64,000 bases of DNA, taken from Quillaja saponaria (Eukaryota > Streptophyta > Magnoliopsida > Fabales > Quillajaceae). The translations under genes and the position numbers were made by a program. The first letter of the stretch is position 1; every line of letters begins with the position of its first letter. Positions 24,259 to 34,910 of this stretch are shown here, in pieces. Below the pieces are notes generated by a model. It was not told the DNA's origin. It saw only the letters and a list, made by a program, of their open reading frames with translations, and made no database searches. The stretch spans positions 16,845,994-16,909,993 of the forward strand of contig CM055614.1 in the NCBI GenBank assembly GCA_029379385.1, given 5' to 3'.

Positions 24259-24271
24259 TACTCCCAAACTT
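24259..24271 (-). other. Polypurine tract of element 2
   Basis: The minus strand reads AAGTTTGGGAGTA directly before the LTR start TGACAACT. Confidence 0.7.
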
Positions 24272-26180
24272 AATAGTCCTTGAGCAAAAGAAAACTAAAA
24301 ACACAAACAAAAACTAATAACCAAAGATGCATCACACTTAATATAATGAAATCCTAACATGCTCTCAAAAGTTTCACATGAACTTAACTAAATGTTAATC
24401 ATAAGTATCATTCAAATTCATGATTCAATTTAAAAGCAAGTATCAAATACAAATGGATCTTCAGTGTGTGTGGGTAATGATCTTTTATCAAAGGAATGCA
24501 TGAAATTTGGGTAAGTTTACGTCCAAAATAAAATCCTATTTAGCATTCAACCTATAAATGTGTTTTATCTGCTCTTTCTCCACTAATGTAGACTCCACTA
24601 TGTTAAGGATCAATAGGTCTTTATTAAGCTTGTAATGTAGGCTAAAGTAACAGTATGAAAAAGGAAATTTTAAGGCTCAAGTTACCCTAAGCACATACAT
24701 CAATCTAGACCCTTGAAAAGCTTTATTCATGACTCACCAACCCCCTTATATTTGGCTTCTTCTTTTCACCACTTTCATATACTTTTTCTTTCTTCTTTTC
24801 TTTTCTTTTTTCTTACTTTCTTTTGCCCAACTCTTGTCACAACCCCAAACTTATTTCTTTTCATTATGAATATAGGGGTGATTAATAAGCACAAACATAT
24901 ACTTTTTTTTTTTTTTTCATATGTAACTCAAATCTTTCCTCCTTTTCTTAGCATAGCTCAATATATTCTTAATATGATCAACATGCTTAAGAGGAAGGGT
25001 TCAAAACTAGAATGGTTAGGCAAGAATATTTTATGGGTGCCAAAGAAAAGGCAATGTTAGGCTTAATGGGTAACTAGGGATATACGATAAAACAATGTAA
25101 GCTTGGAAGGCTCAAATGGTCCGAGATAGCCTAAATCGTGTCCCTAACTTAGCTTTGTCTAGGATTTCGCTTTAAGAGAGAATCAAACACATTTATAAGG
25201 CTCCTAACTAAATATGAATTTCCTAAACATAATCGGTCTCTAAATAGGTAAAACAATCCCAAGAAAAAGATCAAGTACATAAAAGTGTTGGAAATCATAT
25301 CCTACAATGCTACTAACTAAAAATTTTAACATGAATATCAAGAGCAAGTGAAAACTAACATATTATCATAAGATGAAGGATTTCATCATAAAAGAATAAT
25401 AACATCTTTGCTAACTAAATACCTTACAGAAAACTACAAGCATCAAACAACTAAACAAAACAACTAAACAACCCCAAACTTAAGATGAACATTGTCATTA
25501 ATGTTAAAGATATTCAAAAGGAATAAGAATAGAAATACTACCTGGAATTTAAGCAAGGTAGAAAGAACATAATTCCTTATCCAAGTTGTATTTGAAGCTT
25601 CTAAGCTCGAAAAGGAGTTGAAGGGGGTCAAAAGGGCAAAATGGAGTTGGTGAAGTACTAGTGGCGCCATGGCACCGATTTTTGGGCGCCTAAGTGCCTT
25701 AGCCATGGGTTGCAAGTCCTAACTGGCACCTTGGGGCCAGCTTTATGGCGCTTAGGTGCCATCCTCACTGCTTAGTTCAATTTTTCATCGCTGTGGTACT
25801 GATTTCTTGGCATCAGGGCTCCCGACGTACTGTTTTTCTCCTCCTTTCACCATGTGGATTGTATTTTGATACTTAACTCTTGTACCTACAACAAAAACAT
25901 GAAAACTTAATCAAAGAAATTATAACAAATTAAAAACTAAGGAGCAAAGTTAAAGGGCTTGGGTTGCCTCCCAAGTAGCGTTTAATTTATAGTCATTGGC
26001 TTGACTATTGGAATAATGCTCCTAAACAAGCGATTTTTGGCCATAGTAAGTGTCATATAACACTATACATAGGTCTTGATTTAAGATGCCCTCAAGATTG
26101 GAAATATTTAGAAGCACTTGGCATATGCACTCAACATCACTTGGCTTTTGAAATCTTGCTTGGTAAGTAAAGGTATGATG
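24272..26180 (-). other. Untranslated 3' internal region of element 2
   Basis: No protein block recognised. A pyrimidine-rich tract at 24760-24970 produces a spurious 115-codon plus frame. 24945-25260 resembles 45850-46110 of element X, so this is a shared 3' untranslated module. A GGCGCC/GGTGCC patch lies at 25660-25800, and the family's GGGTTGCCTCCCAAGTAGCG segment near 25960. Confidence 0.55.
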
Positions 26181-26690
26181 CTAAGGATGGTGGTAGAGGA
26201 GTTGTCCATATTGGATCTTCATACATATAAAATTTAGTGGTTGATTTAGGTGGGGGAAGAGTTGGCATGGCCGCATAAGATTTTCATAGTTGTTCTCTTT
26301 AGTGGCTAACTTAGACTCAAAAGGTTGTGGTTTTTCTTCTAGGATCAAGTCTTGAGTTGCTTTCTCACTATGAGAGTCTCCTTCTATACTCAATTGAGAT
26401 TCACTAATTTGGTCATCTTGGATTATGTCATGAATTTCTTCTTCTATGACCAAATTAGGCTCAATAGGTTGGGTACCATGGATTTCCTCATGTGATTCTT
26501 CTTCTACAAAATGAATACATGCGGGAATGAAATTTTGTACCAATTGAGACATCTCTATTTTCTTCTTTCTTAGTGTAGGCTTACACTCACTTAGTGTAGA
26601 CTCACTCATGAATATGCTAGGATGATCCAACAACTCATAAGCCTTGTCTATACTTAGATCTATGAAGTCTTCACCAGCTAGAATATTCAC
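26181..26690 (-). CDS. Element 2-specific ORF, acidic, unknown function
   Basis: An uninterrupted 169-residue frame from ATG at 26690 to a stop at 26181. It is strongly acidic with repeated E-E-I-H / E-E-E-S-H type clusters in its middle (residues about 60-115) and lacks cysteine or catalytic motifs. The first 25 residues (GEDFIDLSIDKAYELLDH) resemble the gag segment around '...KTPDEAYELLEEMA' of Athila-like gag, and the gag block AWERFNYLLRMCPTH lies just upstream in another frame. It is therefore likely a gag-derived or fused ORF that stayed open although the rest of the element is decayed. I do not recognise the C-terminal two-thirds. Confidence 0.5.
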   Translation of the reverse strand: MNILAGEDFIDLSIDKAYELLDHPSIFMSESTLSECKPTLRKKKIEMSQLVQNFIPACIHFVEEESHEEIHGTQPIEPNLVIEEEIHDIIQDDQISESQLSIEGDSHSEKATQDLILEEKPQPFESKLATKENNYENLMRPCQLFPHLNQPLNFICMKIQYGQLLYHHP

Positions 26691-26699
26691 GAATTTTTA

Positions 26700-26885
26700 T
26701 GACCTTTCATGCAAACCATTGTAATGCATAGAGTTGAAGCCAATTTGGTAAGTCATGAGTTGGACACATTCTCAATAGATAGTTGAACCTCTCCTAAGCA
26801 TCTTGGAATGATTCCAAGTCATAATAAGTGAAACATGTAAGGTTGAAATATTCAATATACATTTTCAATGTACTTCACAAAACAA
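26700..26885 (-). pseudogene. gag fragment of element 2
   Basis: The minus strand reads ESFQDA then a stop, ERFNYLLRMCPTHDLPNWLQ, and LYA, the conserved Athila-type gag block (WERFKxLLxxCPxH). It is truncated soon after and passes into the downstream ORF by a frame change. Confidence 0.7.
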
Positions 26886-26990
26886 ACAATAAAATTAAAT
26901 TAAAAAGATAATAGAAAGAAAATAAAATAAAACAATTTTGAATTAAAATTAGAATTGATTGGTATTAATATTGACAAATATAAGAATAAC

Positions 26991-27008
26991 TCCCGGGCAA
27001 CGGTGCCA
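26991..27008 (-). other. Primer-binding site of element 2 (tRNA-Asp type)
   Basis: The minus strand reads TGGCACCGTTGCCCGGGA, 16 of 18 matches to the plant tRNA-Asp PBS, six bases from the LTR. Confidence 0.82.
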
Positions 27009-27014
27009 AAAACT

Positions 27015-28431
27015 TGATATAGATTTTTCCTACATAAGCGCACATATCATTCTCAAGTAAAATAGAGTAAATAGAGTATTGTTCCCACAAGGAGTATTCA
27101 AATATTATGCTAAATATTAAAATTAGCAATTCTAATTTTATTCAAACAACTGAAATTTGGGTAGATTATGAACTAATTATAAATTAAAAGTAAATTAACA
27201 CAAGGATAAACTTGAGATAAACATAGAACTACAACTTTTTTCAACACTTCACTTGAATTACTTTTATCTTATCATGCTTAGTTGTGGCAAAGAATTATTA
27301 ACCTGGAGCTCTTGTTTAATTATAAGCATATTCTAAAGTTTTATAATAATATCTCACTTAACCAACTTACTATATTACTATGTGAATTGAGTTAAGAAAG
27401 ACCCATTAAGACTAGAACTAAATTGGCTACACAAGACATATATGTATATTCTTATCCTATACACAAATCAAACTCAACAACATGTGTTGAATTCAAACAT
27501 GTGCTAATTCGTTCAAGGCTTAACCTAAATTCCCCTTCCCTGGTTCCTTTACATTTCCTAATTTAATCTAAGAGATGGCCAATCAATTAGAAGTATTAAG
27601 CATAAAATGAATTAGATAAATCATATACCCAAACCTAAGCAATCCATAGATAAAATATTATCAAGCTACATGTTAAGTTCTAGTTGCAATCTAAAAAAGA
27701 AACTAGTCCATGCTAGTTAGTGTAAATATGGTTTCAACAATAATTATTAGGAATATAATATTATTGTATTGTGTAGTCCCACATTGTTTAAATGTGGAAG
27801 TCTACGTTTTATTATTTACTATAAATAAAGCTTATGGGTGTAGGCTTTGAGATATCAATCAAGGCCACAATCCTTTCCTTATTCTATTTTATTTAACAAT
27901 AATAAACAAAAGGAATACAATAAAAGTGAAGAAGGAGTAGAAATAGAGAAAGTTATGAAGGTTGTCAGTCTTCAAGCTTCAACAATCCTTGCTCCTCTTG
28001 CTTCCTTGTACCTTTGACAAGCTCTACTCCAAAAAAAAAAAGTTGCTAACTTGTGTTTATAATTGCGTCCATAAGTCCTTAAGGTACTCTCCCTTTTATT
28101 GGCTTAAAAACCCTTAATTTCACTTTAATTTGGAGTAGGAATTGTCCCAAGGCCATGGTTGCAGCTTCCTTGCACCACGGCCTAAAAAACCGATGAAATA
28201 GGGGAGTCTGGCAGTGGTTGTGATGTTGGGGCACGCATGTTTTGGCGTTAGGGCACCACCTGGAATTCATCTTAGGTGTTGGGGCGCCAGACTCTTGGGC
28301 AGCTTCTCTTCTCTTGTGCGTTTGAGCCTAAATTTGACTTCCAATAGGACTCTTTCTTTGTATTAGACTTTCAAAACACAAGGATGAGGTTAACATAAGT
28401 TAGAACTCCTCTAAAACACCTAAATCCAAAG
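27015..28431 (-). repeat. 5' LTR of element 2, outer end truncated
   Basis: TGATATAGATTTTTCC... aligns with 22911-24258. Homology stops at AACACCTAAATCC (about 28431), so about 160 bp of the outer end are missing and no target duplication can be read. It contains a 154-bp insertion (27745-27898). Confidence 0.82.
27745..27898. mobile_element. 154-bp insertion, TRIM-like solo LTR candidate
   Basis: Comparison with the partner LTR (GGTTTCAACAATAATAAA at about 23626) shows an exact insertion. The flanks repeat ATAAT (27740-27744 and 27899-27903), or AACAATAAT if nine bases are counted. The insert runs TATTAGGAATATAATATT ... TATTTTATTTAACA. It contains GTCCCACATTG and ACTATAAATAAAG, a compact TATA-bearing layout typical of short LTRs; the start would be TG changed to TA. 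With a 9-bp duplication, a Mutator-like insertion is the alternative, but no inverted ends are seen. Confidence 0.5.
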
Positions 28432-30941
28432 TAAAGATATAAGGAGTGTCTTGAGCAAGAATTTCCCAACAATAAAACATAAAATACTGGGAATAATACA
28501 CATTTTAGTTGAACCTCTGAATATGGTAAATGCCTAATACACATTTTAGTTGAACCGATGAATATGGTAAATGCCTACGTTCACTAACTTCTAAACCAGA
28601 TACAAGCTTAAATTAGTTTCCCTCCAACCAAAACACCAGAATACTTCCCAAAGTGTTCTTCAACAACTTCTCTTCAAATCAGCACCTCAACTCTGAATAT
28701 CACAGTTGGGTAGATTTTGATTTTCTATTTTGATGGATGCATTGTTGGTTGGGAAAAGGAAAAGAGCTAAATAGAGGAAAGAGAAGGAGAAAAGACAAAA
28801 ATGAAGGAGGGGAGGTAGAGAGAGAAATAGAGGGGAGGATAGAATATTAGAGAGTAGTTTTATAAGCTTACCTATTATTTATTAAAATCAAAGGTGTGAA
28901 GAAAATACAAACAAATAGGTAACTATATATTAAAATCTTAATACCACTAAAACTCAAAATCCTAATAATACTAGAAGTCACAACTCTACGAAAAAAAAAA
29001 AAAAATCTTAATTCTTATAAATAATATTACAATTTAAAATTTAAAGTTATATTTTTATGAAGATATAATCAAAATTTAATAACAGTTAATTAATATTCTC
29101 CCTCCATCAAATACTTAGACCAAAAGATTTAGGTTCACTCTCTCATTACTACTCTTACCAATTTGACCAGAAATGACTAGAAAAGCATTTGACCATTTGA
29201 ATGCATGAAACGTATATATCTAAATAGAGTCAGAGAAGTCATAGTGCATAAAAACAAATTGCCGCCATCGTGGACTATGCAAGCATGTCCATCTTCCATG
29301 ACCATTTATGTTGCAAACAGTATTGAGTTGTCAATTAAATTATAGTCTCTGATTAATAATATATTTCACTCATATTAATATTAATATTAACATGACTCAT
29401 AATTATTATTCTAAATATGTTTTAACTGTTTTATTATAAATTGATATTCATCTTACATGACTAAAATATATTTTTTATCAGTCTCACTCAATTCTACAAA
29501 AGAACATAGAATTTGTAACTGATTAACATCCCTTCAAACTTTTGTTTACTCTGGAACTGAAACTTTTACCATATCTACTTTGACCCTCAGTGTTTCAAAA
29601 ATATAAAATAATAGAATTAAATTAAAATTCATTTTGAACCTTTTCATTAATAAAATATAATATAATTCATAAATGAATGAATAGTGAAAATGATGGTATT
29701 TTTTAGCCACTTTGTTCATAAAGATATTTCAAATACCATATCATAAAATAATTTCATTTAAAAATTTAAATTGTTCTCTTACAATTATTACATCATTGAT
29801 TTTGGTTAAATTTTTATTTGACTTCTTGTACTTGGAACTTTGCCAAAATATAAAGAGTAAAAAATGATTATTTGAGTTGAAATTTAACCATATTCCTTGC
29901 CATCCACTTAGAAATTTTACTCATTTATTGAGATGTCACTATTTCAAAGATTGACAGTCAGCCATTGCAAATTGCCATGCAAACTAATTAGCTGGAATTT
30001 GCCCCTTCTGCCTTTTACATGTCAGTGGCCCAAAACGGTGACAGTACATTGCTTAAGCTACATTTAGGACAACACCTTCAGATGATCAGGTGTTTCTTAA
30101 ACTAATCAAAAACTTGAAAGACTGGTGTATAATACACATTAATATATGGAAATTCTTTTCAAAATTTTCCATATTTTTTATTTATTTATTATGCTATAAG
30201 TTGCTTATTTCTTCTAATTATTATTATTGTTATTTTTATTTTAAATATTTGTAATGCCTAGTGGTTAGTGTTGATGAGAGATTGTTTGTCTTGAAGTAAA
30301 TAAGAAAATGTAAAATAAAAAAAAGTGAGGTGTAACTGTTCACGCTGTTTTCACATATTTTGTCTCGTTGTGAATTTATTTAAGAATGGGGTCCACTAGT
30401 CAGTTAGCCTTTATTGACCTTCTCTCTCCTTGTATATATTTAATTTTCATATTAAATTTTCATTTTTGGTAGGGAAAATGTTGAGCAAATTAATTTGCAA
30501 GAAATGAGAATGAAAATAAAGGAAGCAAAATGTAAGTGCATGTGTTGTTGTATCTGCATGACACCAAATCAGTGACTTAGAAACTGAGTATTACTTTTCA
30601 TTTAATGTTTTTTGCTTCATTCAAAATAAGGGAAGGAAAAGTGAAAGAATATCAAATTCCCACGGGGGATTTGATTTTCCTGTGTTCTTTCTCTTCATCT
30701 TTCATTAATTAACATATGCTGAGCTTTAGCTTTCATTTTCATTTAATTACTTTCCTCTTTAGGTTTTCTCATTAAATTCTTCTTTTTGGATAAGAATTCA
30801 GGAGGACTTACATATATGTCTAAGGTTTCTCAGTATTAATTTCAGATTTCCTTTCTGAGGTTTATAAGAGAAAGGAAGCAAGCAAGAAATTAAAGTACAC
30901 AAACTGAAGCAGCTGATAGGAGGAGAGATTGAAAACCAGAG
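28432..30941. promoter_or_regulatory. Intergenic region and presumed upstream region of the IDD gene
   Basis: No coding feature. A purine-rich block lies at 28745-28850. The last kilobase before the ATG at 30942 should hold the promoter and 5' UTR; the leader is A/G-rich (30866-30941). I could not fix a transcription start or a convincing TATA box. Confidence 0.4.
28494..28575. repeat. 41-bp tandem duplication
   Basis: TAATACACATTTTAGTTGAA ... ATATGGTAAATGCC occurs twice in a row, with two mismatches seen. Confidence 0.85.
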
Positions 30942-33900
30942 ATGGCAGCATCTTCATCGTCAGCACCGCTCTTTGGAATCAGAGAAGAGGATCAGAATCA
31001 GATGAATCAACAACATCCCTCCACCCCTTCATCATCCATAGCTCCGGCTGGGCCACCTACAGAACCAAAGAGAAAGAGAAATCAACCTGGAAAGTCGTGT
31101 AAGTACCCAATTAATTTTATGAAAAGTTCGTCTATTCAATCTTTTTCCATATATACATTACTAACTATAAATATCTTTCCATAGCTTTGATTTCTATTTT
31201 TTTTTTCTTAATTTTGTCCCTTTTTTTTTATAAATAATATTTAAGAGTTCCCTAAGAAACCCTAATTCGAAACTTGCAAAAATAAATTAAAATGGGTACA
31301 TATATATATGTGTGTGTATCTTCTGTATTTAAAATATTGGTACTCCTCCTAATTATCTCATCGTTTTCAATTTCTATAATTTATTTTTTGGCATTTTTGT
31401 TTGATAACAGATCCTGATGCAGAGGTGATAGCACTATCTCCCAATTCCCTAATGGCAACAAATAGATTTATATGTGAGGTATGCAACAAAGGATTCCAAA
31501 GAGAGCAAAACCTACAGCTCCACAGAAGAGGACACAACCTGCCTTGGAAGCTAAAGCAGAAGAGTACAAAAGAACCAAAGCGAAAGGTTTATCTGTGTCC
31601 TGAGCCCACTTGCGCGCATCATGACCCTTGTCGAGCACTTGGAGACCTCACTGGAATTAAGAAGCACTACTCTCGCAAACATGGTGAGAAGAAGTGGAAG
31701 TGTATCAAGTGCTCCAAGAGTTATGCCGTGCAATCCGATTGGAAAGCTCATTCGAAGACTTGCGGAACCAGAGAATACAAATGCGACTGTGGCACCCTCT
31801 TCTCCAGGTTAGTACAATAGTACCCGTACTTATAATTTATAATCCTAGAGATAGCTGGTTAAAAGAAAAGGGTTTGAAGTGTTAGCTGTTTGGCTTGCTT
31901 GTTTTTTTTTTTTTTTTTTTAAGGCTTGGATTCTTCAAGCGACAGGACAAGAAAAGAAAAACCTTCTGCTTCACTTTTTAATCTTAGCTTTGCATTTGGA
32001 AGAACCATGTTCTCACGTGAGCAATCTCTTGAAACAATAATGGTCCAAGGGGGTTTAAGTTTCAGTTTCAAAAAACACACGAAAAAGTTATGTATTAACC
32101 GTTTCTTTTACTTTGGAAACAACGCAAATTTGTTTTTCTTGTGGGTTGGCTAGATGAGATCAATTCTGTGTTCTTACATGATAGTCTAACCAACTCAGTG
32201 TCTCATGGGTTGTTTAGAATTGATCACAAAATGAGTTCAATTTTGTGAGAATTTTGGTGGCTTTGAACTGATCATGATGTTCTTCATTCATCATTATTTT
32301 TTAAGTTGAATACATTTCGTTGGTTCATTTATTGAACTTCGAGACGTTCTCAATTATAAGTTTCTAATTAATTGGTTAGTCATTTTTTTTTTCAAATTTT
32401 CGTGAAATTCTTATTCTACCCCTCTTATTAACCTTTTATCTTTTAGGGAAGTTTATAGAACTTCTTAATTTCATGTATACGATTTGGATGCATTAAAATA
32501 TGCAAATGAAATTGAAATTGCAACATTAATTTCAATTAGTTAGAATTATAATTTATGAGTTTATATCACATAAATAATTATAATCAGAAATGTGTTTTAA
32601 ACACTTGGTCGTTGTCTCTAGCGAGTTTCGAAGGTGGTTGTCATTAACTTAGGTGGGTTTTCAAACGTGGTTGCCGTCGTCTCTAGCGTGTATCAATGAT
32701 GATTCTGGTCTTCAACGACTCTTGGACATCACTTCCAAAGGGTTGCAGCGATATTTGTTGCCGTCTCTGGCATGGCGTGACTGGTGATATTTGTCATCTC
32801 TAGTGGAACCCAATAGATCGATAATAGCAATGGATAGTAGTCGACCAAGATGGTGGATAGCCCTTGACAATGGGTGGATGAGTTGTTGTGGTTGATCACT
32901 AGCGAATGTGCATATAATATAAACGCCCTAGTTATTTTCCTTCGAAACTTAATCAATGACTAATTTTTGTAGTCCAAGAGTTTTGTAAATAATGTGCTGT
33001 TTTGAATTTTGTACCTTAACCCATAACCTAATGTTTTTATTTTAAATGTTTGTATTTATTGCTGCAGGAGAGACAGTTTTATCACCCACAGGGCCTTCTG
33101 TGATGCATTGGCTCAAGAAAGCACAAGGCAACCTTCCACCTTGGGTTCAACAATTAGGCGTCACTTATATGGAAACAGCAGCAACATGGGCTTAGGCTTA
33201 TCCCAAGTGGGTCCTAAAATCTCAATGCATGACCTGAACAACCAGTCTAGCCAGCATGACATACTACACCTTGGTGGCGGCCGCGGCAATGGAAAATCTG
33301 GTATCGGGTACAGTCTCCTCCCACCATCGACATCACCATCACCATCACAATCTATTAACGGAGGTGATTTTGCTTTTCGACCCCAACACCAATCCATGCC
33401 CTCTTCCGCTTTCTTCACTATCCCAACGGAATCAAATCCAAATTACTATCATGAAGCACACCAACAAAGTTTGTTGCAAAACAAACTATTCCCCAACCCT
33501 TTGATGCAATTATCTGCTGACCTCCAAAATAGCACAAGTACCAATTCCAGCCAACTTGTTCGGCCTTCCTTTCGTCTCCAATATGCAGCCATCTCCAGCA
33601 TTTACTAGTACCATCTGATCATCATATTTTCAACAATAACGGAAATGGCGGCATTGTCCATTAATGATCAAGGCTCCTCCACTCTCTTCTCCGCTGTAAG
33701 TAATAGTGTAATAGGTGGTAGTAATCACAAAATAAGCTCATCTCTCTACAGCAACACCAGTACTTTTCAAAACAGCTATACCAACCCTCACATGTCAGCA
33801 ACAGCACTACTTGAGAAAGCTGCTCAGATGGGTTCGACTAATTCTACCAATAACACTACTGCCTCATTGCTCCGAAGCTTCGGAAGCTCTTCCTCAAGCA

Positions 33901-34196
33901 GTATCAACATATCCAATTCCGATAGGCCAAACAATAATATCTTTCAAGCATATGCAAATTACAACAATACTGGAAACAAAAATAAGAATCTCCAAGACTT
34001 GATGGATTCCTTTACTACTGGGAATTTTGAGAATGCTTACGACGTCGGACATATGGAGGATCCTAAACTGACAAGAGATTTTCTTGGACAAATAGTGAGG
34101 ACCATGAGTAGTGGTGGAGGGAAAGGAGGCAGGGGAGGAGAAGGCGGTGGAGGAGTAGAGCAACAACAGCAACATGGATATGGGATTAATGAGTAG
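30942..34196 (+). CDS. INDETERMINATE DOMAIN C2H2 zinc-finger transcription factor (IDD4/5/6-like), frame-disrupted
   Basis: Exons 30942-31098, 31411-31807 and 33068-34196; introns are GT-AG and the joined frame is correct (T|AT Tyr53; AG|G Arg185). The N-terminus MAASSSSAPLFGIREEDQ is that of the RAVEN/IDD4/5/6 group. KRKR (43-46) is a likely NLS. Zinc fingers: C74-C77-H90-H94; C115-C120-H138-H143; C150-C153-H166-C170; C177-C179-H192-C196, all intact. The C-terminus has MSATALLEKAAQMG (33792) and TRDFLG (34070), both family motifs. IDD proteins are nuclear DNA-binding regulators and partners of GRAS proteins in root patterning and growth. Three frame changes at 33552-33662 break the last exon: the first frame stops at 33606-33608, giving 364 residues and losing both C-terminal motifs. 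Unusual residues at normally constant sites (DPCRALGD, KCIKCSKSY) also hint at relaxed constraint. Sequence error remains possible. Confidence 0.93.
31099..31410 (+). other. IDD intron 1
   Basis: Donor GTAAGT, acceptor TTTGATAACAG; splits the Tyr53 codon just before the conserved DAEVIALSP segment, as in other IDD genes. Confidence 0.92.
31808..33067 (+). other. IDD intron 2 (1260 bp)
   Basis: Donor CAG|GTTAGT, acceptor TTGCTGCAG, placed between FSR and RDSFITH in zinc finger 4. It contains a T20-like tract (about 31901-31920) and a GC-richer block (32590-32910) unlike the rest of the intron. Confidence 0.92.
33552..33664 (+). other. Cluster of three frame changes in IDD exon 3
   Basis: Upstream coding (…STNSS) is in one frame. 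NLFGLPFVSNMQPSPAFTST, matching the conserved NLFNLSF segment, is in the next frame (33553-33615, then TGA 33616-33618). DHHIFNNNGNGGIVH is in the third (33617-33661, then TAA 33662-33664). NDQGSSTLFS resumes the first frame at 33663. Each step skips one base, so three one-base insertions (or two-base losses) are implied. Confidence 0.9.
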
Positions 34197-34910
34197 TACA
34201 CAGTTGCAGGTACGTATATATAGGAGGTAACTAAAAATTAGTGTTGGTCCGCCTTTCCATTTCAAAATTGCATTGATTAGAATTCGAATTGATAATAGAG
34301 TATTACTTGAATTCGAATCCTAGTACTCAAATTTGAATAAATTTGAATTCGAATAGTAAATCGAACATAAAGAAATTCCATTCAATTTTCTCCTAGCATA
34401 AAGAAGTATCTTTTGTATATTAATTGTTTAATATAAAAAGGGTATCTTATTCTTACCATTCTTAATTACCCATAGCTTAATAATTTTTTTGTGAAACTGA
34501 AACCTTTTTTAGTTACTTATGAAAACAATATCTTTTTATGCTGATTTAAATCTTATTGTAAAGGAATTTAAATATTTCTATATTAATGAAATTTTTAGTT
34601 ACAATGTTGATGCCTTATCATTTTTCAATTTGTGGAACGATTTAAATCCACATAAATATAAAGATTAAGTTGTATACTTCGAAATTTTGCTAGTTGACAT
34701 ACCTTTTTAAAGTTATGTTAAGTTTGAATGTTTGCAGGGATTCAAGTTGTTTGCAAGTGAAAGAAGAAAGAAGCAAGTTGAGAGGAGTTTTAATCGTCAG
34801 TCGTGGCAGACTTGAAGCTTTCTTCGAGCTAGCAAGCTTCTTTTCCTTTTCGATCGAATATCTTTCAGAATAATTGGGATTTTAATTTTAAGTTTATATA
34901 TAGCTTCAAC
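34197..34910 (+). other. IDD 3' UTR with a probable intron (34210-34737)
   Basis: Sixteen bases after the stop is CAG|GTACGT, and 528 bp later a TTTGCAG|GG acceptor opens a stretch of different composition (34738-34860). This suggests a spliced 3' UTR; transcript data are needed. No polyadenylation signal was fixed. Confidence 0.45.

Larger units (their letters stand above)
22911..28431 (-). mobile_element. Element 2: non-autonomous gypsy-like LTR element
   Basis: On the minus strand: 5' LTR (27015-28431, outer end missing), PBS at 26991-27008, gag fragment, a 170-codon ORF, about 1.7 kb of untranslated sequence, PPT, and 3' LTR (24258-22911). The internal region is only about 2.7 kb and shows no protease, RT, RNase H or integrase block. 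Its PBS, PPT, LTR motifs and GGGTTGCCTCCCAAGTAGCG block are those of the element 1/4 superfamily, so it was probably mobilised by an autonomous relative. The large deletion could instead be secondary; other copies would decide. Confidence 0.78.

Noticed and set aside
24713..25060. 115-codon plus-strand frame with a hydrophobic N-terminus
   Set aside because: Lies in a pyrimidine-rich tract in the untranslated part of element 2; no family or transcript logic.
33161..33418. 85-codon minus frame and other alternative frames inside the IDD exons
   Set aside because: Shadows of the IDD coding sequence.
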